Assembly (NCBI GenBank): GCA_017440575.1 | Contig: JAFSGY010000029.1 | Coordinates: 1 to 64,000 of the forward strand | Direction of reading: 5' to 3' | DNA: 64,000 nucleotides | Source of the DNA: Lachnospiraceae bacterium | GTDB lineage: Bacteria; Bacillota; Clostridia; Lachnospirales; Lachnospiraceae | Shown: piece after piece, positions 33,814-43,154 of the stretch | Layout: each line of letters begins with the position of its first letter | How positions within the stretch are numbered: position 1 is the first letter of the stretch | The notes under the pieces: model-generated | What the model was told of the DNA's origin: nothing | Databases searched by the model: none | The model's input: the letters and a program-made list of their open reading frames with translations, nothing else | Position numbers and translations under genes: made by a program

Positions 33814-36138
33814 ATGGATATGAATCAGTTATTAAGGACGAAGAAAAAGGCTACCTATAAGGTAGTAATTTTTCGGTATATTTTTCTCTTTGCAGCACTT
33901 CTTTTGCTGATGTTTGGAAGCTATACCTTCTATGATTATCAGGGAGAACGACAGGAAAATGCGGCGAGAGAAGCACAGAATACGGCGAATCGAATTGTTT
34001 CGCAGAATGATGAACGGTTACAGAATCTGAGACAGTATTATGTAACGATGGCAAGTAATGATTCGATTGAGTGGATGTTAGATAATGATATACAGTATTC
34101 GGATTATAGTAATTACAAATCTGCATATGAGGATATGAGCTCTCTTGGAATCTTTGGAGACTATATTAAGAGCTTTACCTTTGCGAATTTTAAAACAGGC
34201 TGGGTGTTGAGCAATAAAGGTATGTTTCCGATTGATGAAGCATATAACAAGGAGATGCTGACAGATATATATGAGAGAAAGACTGACTTAGCAGTGAAAA
34301 ATTACTGGTCTATGGATTCGGGTATTGAGATTGAGAATCCGATTGACAGAAGATATCGTGTTACGGTTGAAACAAATGGCTTGAATTTTATTATGAATCT
34401 GCCATTTTCTTCTTATAATACCTATGCGGTATTTATTGCCAATATTAATATGGATACATGGAAAAGCTGGATGCAGGAATGGCTTGCAGAATATGAGGAA
34501 ATTGTTGTTCTGGGACAGGATGGAGAGCTTATCTATTCCACTAATGACAGTTTGGTATCGGAATGTGTCCAGATGCAGGAGCAGAAGCAGAATGCAAGAG
34601 TGCTTACGTATGAGGAAACCGATTATACGATTGCCAGTGCGCAGTCAGATATTCTTGGATGGAAATATTATGTTATTTATGATATTGCCGGAGGTCAGGC
34701 AAATATTAAGCTACCGATAGCAATATTGTCAATATTGTTTGTGCTGATTATTATTTGTTTTGTGTTGGTAAGTAATCTTATTTATATGCCAATTAACACC
34801 TTGATTAAAAATGTTTCAGAGGTGGATGGAAAGCGTAAAATTGAAGGGAATGAGCTGGAATATCTTGCAGGAAGCTTTCGTAATTTGAAACAGGATAAGC
34901 AGGCTTTGGAAGGACTTTTATATCAGCAACAGGATAAGCTACAGGAGCTTTTTGAACTCCGGTTGATTCACGGTGAAGTTGAGACTGAGGAATGGGATGA
35001 GTATCTGGAAGGCTTTAAGCTGCAAACAAGGAGTTATTTTGCTACTGTAGTAGTAATCCTCAACCTTAGGGATGAGGAAGTACAGAGTATGGTAAATGAG
35101 GATGCGATATGCTTGAAAATCCTTCAGGAGATGCCGGAGAGTCTAAAGAGTAAGGCTTGGATGCCGCCGATTTATAATGCCAGTGCTATCTTTGCTATTT
35201 TTACTGAGGATGATGAGGATGCTTTATTAGATAAAATAAGAGAATTCTATGATGAAATGCAGGATTATGCAAAGAGTGTATGCGATTATCATATTATTAT
35301 GGGAGTCAGTGCAACGCATACGAATTATCATCATATTAGAGCTGCATATCGAGAGAGTATTCATGCATTAAGCATCAATAATGAAATGATTATTTCATCA
35401 GATGAGCAGGAAGAAAATGATAATTCGGGAGCTCAAAAGGTGCAGGATTGCAGGTTTTATCTGGCGAGTACGACTGTGTTAGGAAATGATTATAATCAGC
35501 ATTTTGAGGAAGAGATACAGGCAGCAGTTAAGGCTGTTGATAAGAAGCAGTGTTATGAAGTAACAGATGCTTTTAGTCGATACTTATCACAATCTCAGGC
35601 GAGCAGCGAAGCTCATTTGGTATATATTTTGCGTTATGTGAATACGATTCTGCTGACAGCAGTAGAGGCAGAGATTGACCTGAGTGAATTGTATCCTGAT
35701 GGTATGAAGAAGATATATCGTGAATTGCTGGAAGTCACGGAGTATGACAGAGTAAGACGGTATATTAAATGGAAATTCATAGATCCGGTTATGAAGAAAC
35801 GTACAGAATATCTGGAGAATCATTCTTATTCTATAATAGAAGAGATTGAGAAGCTGATAGCAGAACGACATGGTAATCTGTCACTTACAGAATGTGCGGA
35901 CATATTAGGTGTTCATCAGACCTATATATGGAAGGTTCTGAAGATGGAACGTGGCAAGTCCTTTAGTGATTATATTGAAGAATACAAGCTTAGTGAGGCA
36001 AAGCGCCTGTTGTTAGAATCGGATCTGACGGTTGCAGAGATTTCAGAGCAGCTTGGCTATACCAATGCTCAGAATTTTATTCGATTCTTTAGTAAAAGTA
36101 CTGGTGTGACACCGGGAAAATTCCGTAAACTTTATTAA
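33814..36138 (+). CDS. YesS-type membrane-bound AraC-family regulator
   Basis: A 774-residue one-component regulator. Spans at ~20-42 and ~298-322 flank an extracellular Cache-like domain of ~250 residues. A ~340-residue cytoplasmic region follows, with a GGDEF-derived-like stretch lacking catalytic motifs. The C-terminal ~105 residues are an AraC HTH pair (LTECADILGVHQTYIWKVLKM and VAEISEQLGYTNAQNFIRFFSKSTGVTPGKFRK). It should sense an outside sugar signal directly and activate nearby genes, as YesS does for rhamnogalacturonan genes in Bacillus subtilis. The likely target is the transporter-lyase operon starting 36433. A strong terminator follows. Confidence 0.88.
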   Translation: MDMNQLLRTKKKATYKVVIFRYIFLFAALLLLMFGSYTFYDYQGERQENAAREAQNTANRIVSQNDERLQNLRQYYVTMASNDSIEWMLDNDIQYSDYSNYKSAYEDMSSLGIFGDYIKSFTFANFKTGWVLSNKGMFPIDEAYNKEMLTDIYERKTDLAVKNYWSMDSGIEIENPIDRRYRVTVETNGLNFIMNLPFSSYNTYAVFIANINMDTWKSWMQEWLAEYEEIVVLGQDGELIYSTNDSLVSECVQMQEQKQNARVLTYEETDYTIASAQSDILGWKYYVIYDIAGGQANIKLPIAILSILFVLIIICFVLVSNLIYMPINTLIKNVSEVDGKRKIEGNELEYLAGSFRNLKQDKQALEGLLYQQQDKLQELFELRLIHGEVETEEWDEYLEGFKLQTRSYFATVVVILNLRDEEVQSMVNEDAICLKILQEMPESLKSKAWMPPIYNASAIFAIFTEDDEDALLDKIREFYDEMQDYAKSVCDYHIIMGVSATHTNYHHIRAAYRESIHALSINNEMIISSDEQEENDNSGAQKVQDCRFYLASTTVLGNDYNQHFEEEIQAAVKAVDKKQCYEVTDAFSRYLSQSQASSEAHLVYILRYVNTILLTAVEAEIDLSELYPDGMKKIYRELLEVTEYDRVRRYIKWKFIDPVMKKRTEYLENHSYSIIEEIEKLIAERHGNLSLTECADILGVHQTYIWKVLKMERGKSFSDYIEEYKLSEAKRLLLESDLTVAEISEQLGYTNAQNFIRFFSKSTGVTPGKFRKLY

Positions 36139-36158
36139 AATTATAAAAAGAATGTATG

Positions 36159-36228
36159 AAAAGAAAATAATCATCTCATCAAATCGTTGAAAAAACGGTA
36201 TATGAAATGATTATTTTCTTTTTCTTTT
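36159..36228. terminator. Strong bidirectional terminator in the 36139-36432 gap
   Basis: AAAAGAAAATAATCAT (36159-36174) pairs perfectly, 16 bp, with ATGATTATTTTCTTTT (36207-36222); a T-rich tail follows. The rest of this 294-bp gap is AT-rich leader for the next operon. It includes TTTGCGGGGGTAAT near 36317, only loosely like the 17012 box, and no clear -35/-10 pair. Confidence 0.85.
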
Positions 36229-36432
36229 GCACAAAAACATATTATGTAACTGTGCAAGGTGTACAAAAAGAGGTGTATATAAGGTGAGAAAAAGAAAATG
36301 ATTATAGACGTTATTGGTTTGCGGGGGTAATATTGCACTATAAGTTGTGGCGAACAAAAAAGTTTGGTAAACAAAATAACTAAAACATGTTACCGCACAT
36401 AAGATTTAAAAATTTAAGAAAGGTGGTTTCTC

Positions 36433-37401
36433 ATGCTTGGAAAGAAAAAGAAAAATGTAGTTACTCTTTCTGATGGAAGAACGATTACATTACATAGGAT
36501 GAGTACATGGCAGTATATGAAGCAGCACAAGTGGTTATACATTATGTTGCTGCCGGGACTCTTGTATTTTATCTTATTTAAGTATGTGCCAATGGGAGGA
36601 CTTGTTATTGCATTTAAGGATTACAGTCCATTCCGTGGTATATGGGGAAGTGAATGGGTAGGATTCGGACAGTTTAAAAAGTTTTTTGATACACCGGATT
36701 TCTTCCGATTGTTACGTAATACATTAGGTATCAGTTTGTTACAGCTGGTTCTTTACTTCCCGGCACCGATTATTTTATCCTTATTCTTAAATGAAGTAAG
36801 ACATAGTGGATATAAGAGATTGGTGCAGACGCTTGTATACGTACCTCACTTTGTTTCATGGGTTATCGTAGCAAGTTTAACCTATCAGTTATTTAATGTA
36901 ACAGATGGTGTTATGAATGTAATTTACAAGGCTATCACAGGTGAGACATTTGATATCTTATCAAAGAGCTCGACCTTCTGGGGCTTGATTGTAGGTCAGG
37001 ATATCTGGCGAGAGGCAGGATATGGTACGATTATCTATCTTGCAGCACTTGCAGGTGTTGATCAGGAAATGTATGAAGCTGCAAGAGTTGACGGTGCAGG
37101 CCGTTGGAGATTGATGTGGCACATTACATTACCGGCGATTAAGGGAACTATCATTATGATGTTGATTTTAAGAGTTGGTGGCTTGCTGAATACAGGATAT
37201 GAGCAGATATTCCTGATGAGAAATGACCTGAATATTGAAATGGCAGATGTATTTGATACTTATATTTATACTCGTGGTATTCAGAATGGTCAGTATTCCT
37301 TCTCATCTGCAGCAGGTATGTTTAAATCTATCGTTGGTCTTATCTTAGTTCTTGGTTCCAATAAGATTGCTAAGATGGCAGGCGAAAGTGGAATTTATTA
37401 A
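36433..37401 (+). CDS. ABC oligosaccharide permease, LplB/YtePQ-like
   Basis: A 322-residue permease with a short cytoplasmic N-terminus and about six spans (MLLPGLLYFILFKYVPMGGLVIAF is the typical first-span region). EAA loop: YEAARVDGAGRWRLMWHITLP. Length is the family norm, unlike the extended permease at 17113-18564. Ribosome site AAGAAAGGTGG. First gene of the second transporter operon, presumably under YesS. No local ATPase. Confidence 0.92.
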   Translation: MLGKKKKNVVTLSDGRTITLHRMSTWQYMKQHKWLYIMLLPGLLYFILFKYVPMGGLVIAFKDYSPFRGIWGSEWVGFGQFKKFFDTPDFFRLLRNTLGISLLQLVLYFPAPIILSLFLNEVRHSGYKRLVQTLVYVPHFVSWVIVASLTYQLFNVTDGVMNVIYKAITGETFDILSKSSTFWGLIVGQDIWREAGYGTIIYLAALAGVDQEMYEAARVDGAGRWRLMWHITLPAIKGTIIMMLILRVGGLLNTGYEQIFLMRNDLNIEMADVFDTYIYTRGIQNGQYSFSSAAGMFKSIVGLILVLGSNKIAKMAGESGIY

Positions 37402-37410
37402 GGAGGGCAT

Positions 37411-38322
37411 ATGGCTGGATTAGTGAAAACACAACAGGGCAGTAAAGTAAAAAAGAGCCTTGGCGATAGAATTATCGATGTCATTATCTATATCGTATTA
37501 GGTCTGGTTGCTTTATCAACAGTATTGCCCTTTTTATATGTATTAGCAGGTTCCTTTGCAACAGACAAGGAACTGACAGAAAAGGCATTCTTCATTATTC
37601 CTGAGGTATGGTCATTGAATGCATACAAATATGCAATCAACACAGCTAATATCTTAAGAGGTTTGAAGAATTCCGTTATCTTGACAATGGCAGGAACAAT
37701 TTGTTGTATGGTATTTTCTCTTACCTTTGCATATCCATTGTCGAAGAAACACTTTAGAGGACGTAATTTCGTATTGAATATGGTTATCTTTACCATGCTG
37801 TTTGGTGGCGGTATGATTCCTTGTTACCTCGTATACAATGCATATGGTTTATATGATACATACTGGGCATTGATTTTGCCGGCATTGATAAGTCCGTTCA
37901 ATATGATTATTATTAAGAACTTTTTCCAAGAGCTTCCGCAGGAGCTTGAGGATGCGGCTTACATCGATGGATGTAGTGATTTGAAGACATTTACCAGAAT
38001 CATGCTTCCGTTATCCAAGCCGGTAATTGCTTCCATTTCTTTATTTTATGGAGTAGGCTTCTGGAATGATTACTTTTCATCCATGATTTATCTGAATTCA
38101 CCGGAAAAATATCCGATTCAGATTCAGTTACGTTCCATTATCCTGTTAACCTCACAGATTTCAGAGGTGGCTATGGATTATTATGATATGAATGGTGCTC
38201 CGCCAGATAAGGCAGTTAAGATGGCATGTACTGTTATTGCAACAGTTCCTATTTTGTGCGTATATCCATTCGTACAGAAGTATTTCACAAAGGGTGTTAT
38301 GGTTGGCGCAGTAAAGGGCTAA
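37411..38322 (+). CDS. ABC oligosaccharide permease, YtcP/LplC-like
   Basis: A 303-residue permease, partner of the preceding gene (9-bp gap, AAGGAGG ribosome site). EAA loop LEDAAYIDGCSDLKTFTRIMLPLSKP and the YFTKGVMVGAVKG C-terminus identify the subfamily. Together with the lipoprotein after it, it forms an importer for oligosaccharides likely released from rhamnogalacturonan-I, as judged by the lyases downstream. Confidence 0.92.
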   Translation: MAGLVKTQQGSKVKKSLGDRIIDVIIYIVLGLVALSTVLPFLYVLAGSFATDKELTEKAFFIIPEVWSLNAYKYAINTANILRGLKNSVILTMAGTICCMVFSLTFAYPLSKKHFRGRNFVLNMVIFTMLFGGGMIPCYLVYNAYGLYDTYWALILPALISPFNMIIIKNFFQELPQELEDAAYIDGCSDLKTFTRIMLPLSKPVIASISLFYGVGFWNDYFSSMIYLNSPEKYPIQIQLRSIILLTSQISEVAMDYYDMNGAPPDKAVKMACTVIATVPILCVYPFVQKYFTKGVMVGAVKG

Positions 38323-38355
38323 CTTATAATATATTTTTAAGGAGGATTATATACT

Positions 38356-39999
38356 ATGCAGAAAAAAAAGTTTCAGAAAGTAATGGCACTTGCACTTGCA
38401 GCAAGTATGATGGCAAGCTTAACAGCTTGTGGTGGCGGAGAAGCAGCTTCTACAGACAGCTCAAGCTCTGCTAAGACAGAAACAGCAGCAACAACAGAAA
38501 AGGCTGATACAGCAACTGATACAAAGGCAGATGCAGCAGCTACAGAAGCTCCAAAGGAGAAGCAGACAGTTACCTTTATGACAATCGACTTCAATGCAGG
38601 TGCATCTAACACAGGTGAACATGCAGAAGAAATCTTAACAAAGATTGAAGATGCAACAGGCGCAAATATTGAAATCGAATGGGTACTTTCCGATGTATTG
38701 GAAGAGAAGCTTACTTTAGCTATGGCTAATCCTAAGACAATGCCTATGGTTATGACACACAGCGGTTCCTTAACAGGTAACATCGTTAGTGCAGCAAAGG
38801 CTGGTGCTTTCGTTGATTTAAATGACTATATCTGGGATGCAGAGAAGTATCCAAATCTTTCTCAGATGAACAAATCAGTTGCCGATACTTTAACAGTTGA
38901 TGGTGCATTAATTGCTATTCCACGTACTCGTGATATTGGTCGTTACGGTGTATCTTATCGTCAGGACTGGGCAGAGGCTGTAGGAATTACAGAAGAGCCT
39001 AAGACAATTGATGATATGTATAATTTGCTCTATAAGTTCACATATGAAGATCCAGACGGAAATGGTAAGAATGATACATTTGGTATGGAAATGACTTCTT
39101 ATACAGGACCATTCGATATTATCCAGACATGGTTTGGTGTAGGTAATGGTTGGGCTGATGTAGATGGAAAGTTAGTTCCTGTACATATGCAGCCAGAATA
39201 TAAGGAAGCTCTTGATTGGATCAAGAAAGTATACGATGATGGTTTAATGCCACAGGATTGGGCTGTTCGTACAACAGATACATGGTCTAACGGATGTAAG
39301 ACAGGTGAAAGTGGTGTTTACATTGACGTTATGGATGGTGGACGTCGTATTTGGGATTACTTCGTTAAGGAAGAAACTTATACACCTTCTGTAGTAAATC
39401 CAGATGAACCAGCAGCTATGAACCTTTTAGGTGCTGTTAACGGTAAGACACTTGCTACGTCCGGATATAACGGATACTTCACATTAAGTGCTTCTACCTG
39501 TGATACACCAGAGAAGATTGAAGCAACCTTAACATTACTTGATAAGTTAAATGACAATGATGTAAGACTTCTTGCAGAATATGGTCTTGAAGGAATTCAT
39601 TGGGAAAAAGATGCAGATGGAAACTTAGTAGATCTTGATGTAGAGGATACAACACTTGCAGCTGAGTATGCTGGTTTGAACCAGATGCTTGCATATCTTC
39701 CAAGATATGATCTGAATCCATCTCCTGCAAAGAATGAGCGTACACAGGCACAGGCTGACATCTATGTAGAAAATGAGCAGTATGCTGTATTCAATCCAGC
39801 TTCTTCCTTCCTTGCTAACTCTGCAACCTATGCAGACATCGGAGCTACTCTTGATGAGATTATTACTCAGGCAAGAACACAGTATATCTGTGGTGAAATC
39901 GATGAAGCAGGATTACAGGCAGCTTGGGACAACTGGTTAGCTCAGGGTGGTCAGACTATCATTGATGAAGTAAACGAGCAGTACGCTGCAAACAAGTAA
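38356..39999 (+). CDS. Extracellular oligosaccharide-binding lipoprotein, LplA/YtcQ-like
   Basis: A 547-residue lipoprotein: signal peptide with lipobox LTAC (C25), then a ~40-residue Ala/Thr/Lys/Asp-rich linker, then a large binding domain (~70-547). The ribosome site is TAAGGAGG. It is not close to the two paralogues at 19640 and 23976; the binding-domain start (VTFMTIDFNAGASNTGEHAEEILTKIE) is of a different subtype. Its codon use is strongly biased to high-expression codons, as expected of an abundant receptor. A terminator follows at 40067. Confidence 0.9.
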   Translation: MQKKKFQKVMALALAASMMASLTACGGGEAASTDSSSSAKTETAATTEKADTATDTKADAAATEAPKEKQTVTFMTIDFNAGASNTGEHAEEILTKIEDATGANIEIEWVLSDVLEEKLTLAMANPKTMPMVMTHSGSLTGNIVSAAKAGAFVDLNDYIWDAEKYPNLSQMNKSVADTLTVDGALIAIPRTRDIGRYGVSYRQDWAEAVGITEEPKTIDDMYNLLYKFTYEDPDGNGKNDTFGMEMTSYTGPFDIIQTWFGVGNGWADVDGKLVPVHMQPEYKEALDWIKKVYDDGLMPQDWAVRTTDTWSNGCKTGESGVYIDVMDGGRRIWDYFVKEETYTPSVVNPDEPAAMNLLGAVNGKTLATSGYNGYFTLSASTCDTPEKIEATLTLLDKLNDNDVRLLAEYGLEGIHWEKDADGNLVDLDVEDTTLAAEYAGLNQMLAYLPRYDLNPSPAKNERTQAQADIYVENEQYAVFNPASSFLANSATYADIGATLDEIITQARTQYICGEIDEAGLQAAWDNWLAQGGQTIIDEVNEQYAANK

Positions 40000-40066
40000 T
40001 TGTTAAAACGAATATCTTTTTAGTAAAATTATAATAGTTTCTAGTAATCCGTGAGGAATACTGATC

Positions 40067-40101
40067 AGAGCCGGTATCCAGATAGGGTATCGGCTCTTTT
40101 G
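40067..40101 (+). terminator. Terminator between lipoprotein and GH2 genes
   Basis: AGAGCCGGTATCC (40067-40079) pairs with GGGTATCGGCTCT (40085-40097), 13 bp with two wobbles, then TTTT. The short T-run suggests leaky termination, lowering enzyme expression relative to the transporter. Confidence 0.65.
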
Positions 40102-40125
40102 ATTAAACGACAGGGGTTTTCAGTT

Positions 40126-43100
40126 ATGTATATTGATTTATCGGGAATATGGAAGCTGCAATTATTGGCAGAAAATGGCTTGCAGGAGGGAGAGGTATGT
40201 TTACCGGGATGCTTACAGGCTCAGGGGTACGGTAATGAGATAACGAAGGAGACACAATGGGTTAGTGGTTTACACGATCCATATTGGTGGGAGAGAGAAG
40301 AGTATCAGTATGCGCAGAAGGAGGGGACAAAGGTTTCCTTTTTGTCGCAACCGCCCAGACATTTTCAGGGAAAGGCACTTTATCTGCGGGATATCGAGAT
40401 TGAAGAAGAAACAGAGGATACATGGTATCTGTATATAGAGATTACACATTGGAGAACCAAGGTGTTTATAGATGGGCAGGAGATAGGACAGGACTGCTCA
40501 CTTTGTACTGCTCATAAAATTGACTGTGGCAGACTAAGCAAGGGAATTCACTTGCTTGAGGTAGAGGTTGATAATGCGATGCAATATCCATACAGACCGG
40601 ATGGGCATGGTGTGTCAGATGCGCTTGGAGCTACATGGAATGGTATGGCTGGTGAGCTGGCACTTATGACATCGGATGAATGGAAGGAGAGAGAAGAGGC
40701 AAAAAAAACATATGCTCAGGAGCATCCACGCCATGTGGAAGTCAGAGATGGCAGATTCTATGTGGATGGAAAGCCGGAATATTTTAGGGGAACACATTTT
40801 GGTGGGGAGTATCCGTTAACGGGCTATCCGGCCACAGATAGAGCATGGTGGGAAGAGAAGCTTGGTGTTATAAAGGCGTGGGGGCTGAATTTCATTCGGT
40901 GTCATTCCTATTGTCCGCCGGAAATGGCATTTCAGGTAGCTGATGAGTTAGGAATCTATTTGCAGCCTGAATGTGGTATGTGGAATCATTTTGAAGAAGG
41001 GATTCCGATGCTAGAGGTATTGCAGACAGAAACAAGAAGAATTTTGGAGCAGTTTGGTCATCATCCGTCTTTTGTATTGTTTTCACCAACGAATGAGCCG
41101 TCTGGTGACTGGTATCAGGTTTTGAGAAAATGGGTAGAAGAGACAAGGGAGTATGATAGGCAGTTAGGATATGAGAACAGGCGAGTTTACACAGCACAGT
41201 CTGGTTGGTTTTATGATGTGCCACCTGCGGAAACAGAAGGTACAGATTATCTGTATTTTCATAGGTCTGCTTATGGACCTTTATATGGAGGTACGATTCG
41301 TAATTCACAAGGCTGGAAAGGAAAGAATTATTCGCCATCGGTGGAGGGAACGAAGCTTCCGGTTATTTGCCATGAGTTGGGACAATGGTGTGCTTATCCA
41401 GATTTTAAGGTGATAAAAAAGTTTACCGGATATTTGCAACCGGGGAATTTTGAGGTGTTTCGTGAAAATTGCAGGGCGAGTGGTCTTTTGAAGTTAAACG
41501 AGCAGTTTGTCTTTTGCTCAGGGCGAAATCAGTTAAGAATGTATAAGGAAGATATTGAAGCAAACCTGAGAACACCAGAGCTTTATGGCTTTGAATTGTT
41601 GGATTTACATGATTATCTGGGACAGGGAACGGCATTAGTGGGGGTACTGGATGCCTTTTGGCAGGAAAAAGGCTATGTAAAACCAGAGGAATTCAGATGT
41701 TTTTGTGATGAGACAGTATTGCTTGCGGCATTTGATGGATATGTGTATACAAATCAGCAGATAATAGAGGTTCCTGTCACTGTATGTCATTTTGGAAAAG
41801 AGAATCTGGAGCAAGTAGTTGTTTCATGGAGGCTGTCGGATGATGATAAAATCATTCAGTCAGGAGAGATAACATGTCAACAGATTGTCTGTGGGCAAAA
41901 TACAGAGCTTGGAAATGTGATGCTTGATTTTGGCAAGTTAAGTGGGAATCAAAATGCTGTATTTACGCTGGAGATAGATGGTGTAACGAGAAACAGCTGG
42001 GAGTTGTATGTGTATGAGAAACAGCTAGCAGACAGCAACGACAAGGTAGTATATACACAAGACTGGAGTCGCGCAAAGGATGCTTTGCAGCAGGGAAAGC
42101 GAGTTATCTATATGCCACATTTATCAGAGCTTGATTATGAGTGTCCACCGACCACTATGCAGAATGTATTCTGGAATGCGCAGATGGGACCAAAGTGGGG
42201 CAGAAGTCTTGGGTTAGTAATTCAGGAAGAGAATCCTCTATTTCAGTGTTTCCCAACGAAAAAAGACGGAGGCTGGCAGTGGGAAGATATTCTTGGAAAG
42301 GCAAGAGGCTTCTGCATGAAGGGGCTAGAGCAGATAGAACCGCTTGTGCGAGTAATAGATGACTGGAATCGTAATCTTCCGTTAGCATTAATATGGGAGG
42401 CTAGGGTTGAAAATGGTAAGTTATTCGTGGTGTCAGCAGATTTGCAAGGCACATTCGAAGATAGGCCTGTGGCAAATGCATTGCAGACAGCTATACGAAA
42501 TTATGTAGCTTCGGATGCCTTTGCACCTGTGCAGAGCATCGAGCCGGAAGCGATAGAACGCCATTTGTTCCCGATGAATCGAATGGAAGAATTAACAGAA
42601 GCTGTGTATTGTGATGAATCAGCAACTGTAAATGACACAAGAGCACTTATAACAGCCAATCCAGGAGAGTCTGCCTGTATAGAAAAGAAAGAATTCCCGA
42701 TTACCATAACCGTGAAGCTGAAAAAACCGGTTTTAACAGAGGGAATCTTATATGTCCCGGAGCAGAGAGAACGTTATCGTTATACCTATCCTAAGGATTA
42801 TGAATTGCAGGTCTGGGATATGGAGGAAAGCAGTTGGAAAGCAGTCGAGATAGAAGGTAGCAAGCAGTTTGGCAATACGACGTTGTCACAGAATGTGCGA
42901 TGGAAACAGAATCAGATGACAGATGGTATCAGACTGATTATAAAATCTTGCTATGGAAGTCAGGAGCGTGATGAGTGGGAGGAACGCCCAGATGGATATT
43001 ATGGAGTACATAGGAGACATAAGGCTAGTGTAAAGCTTGGGGGACTTCATGTGCTCTGCGATGAAAAGACAATATCATCAGAGATTCGTTTTTTAGGAAA

Positions 43101-43137
43101 AACACAAAAAAGCACAACAAAGGAAATAGATGATTAG
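40126..43137 (+). CDS. GH2-family glycoside hydrolase
   Basis: A 1003-residue cytoplasmic enzyme. The N-terminus MYIDLSGIWKLQL is typical of a GH2 jelly-roll sugar-binding domain (~1-180); a catalytic barrel follows at ~200-500 with acid/base E324 in FSPTNEPSGDW and nucleophile E417 in VICHELGQW. C-terminal beta domains cover ~560-1003. It lacks the usual immunoglobulin-like domain between the first two, or has it greatly reduced. The substrate may be a beta-galactoside or beta-glucuronide of rhamnogalacturonan-I. An in-frame GTG at 40051 would translate through the terminator hairpin and was rejected; the ATG at 40126 has only a weak AGGGG site. It leads a GH2-PL26-PL11 unit. Confidence 0.85.
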   Translation: MYIDLSGIWKLQLLAENGLQEGEVCLPGCLQAQGYGNEITKETQWVSGLHDPYWWEREEYQYAQKEGTKVSFLSQPPRHFQGKALYLRDIEIEEETEDTWYLYIEITHWRTKVFIDGQEIGQDCSLCTAHKIDCGRLSKGIHLLEVEVDNAMQYPYRPDGHGVSDALGATWNGMAGELALMTSDEWKEREEAKKTYAQEHPRHVEVRDGRFYVDGKPEYFRGTHFGGEYPLTGYPATDRAWWEEKLGVIKAWGLNFIRCHSYCPPEMAFQVADELGIYLQPECGMWNHFEEGIPMLEVLQTETRRILEQFGHHPSFVLFSPTNEPSGDWYQVLRKWVEETREYDRQLGYENRRVYTAQSGWFYDVPPAETEGTDYLYFHRSAYGPLYGGTIRNSQGWKGKNYSPSVEGTKLPVICHELGQWCAYPDFKVIKKFTGYLQPGNFEVFRENCRASGLLKLNEQFVFCSGRNQLRMYKEDIEANLRTPELYGFELLDLHDYLGQGTALVGVLDAFWQEKGYVKPEEFRCFCDETVLLAAFDGYVYTNQQIIEVPVTVCHFGKENLEQVVVSWRLSDDDKIIQSGEITCQQIVCGQNTELGNVMLDFGKLSGNQNAVFTLEIDGVTRNSWELYVYEKQLADSNDKVVYTQDWSRAKDALQQGKRVIYMPHLSELDYECPPTTMQNVFWNAQMGPKWGRSLGLVIQEENPLFQCFPTKKDGGWQWEDILGKARGFCMKGLEQIEPLVRVIDDWNRNLPLALIWEARVENGKLFVVSADLQGTFEDRPVANALQTAIRNYVASDAFAPVQSIEPEAIERHLFPMNRMEELTEAVYCDESATVNDTRALITANPGESACIEKKEFPITITVKLKKPVLTEGILYVPEQRERYRYTYPKDYELQVWDMEESSWKAVEIEGSKQFGNTTLSQNVRWKQNQMTDGIRLIIKSCYGSQERDEWEERPDGYYGVHRRHKASVKLGGLHVLCDEKTISSEIRFLGKTQKSTTKEIDD

Positions 43138-43154
43138 GAATGGGAGGAAAGGCA

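Noticed and set aside
40051..40125. GTG start 25 codons upstream for the GH2 gene
   Set aside because: The segment lies over a 13-bp terminator hairpin, and the family N-terminus (YIDLSGIWKL) starts at the ATG at 40126.
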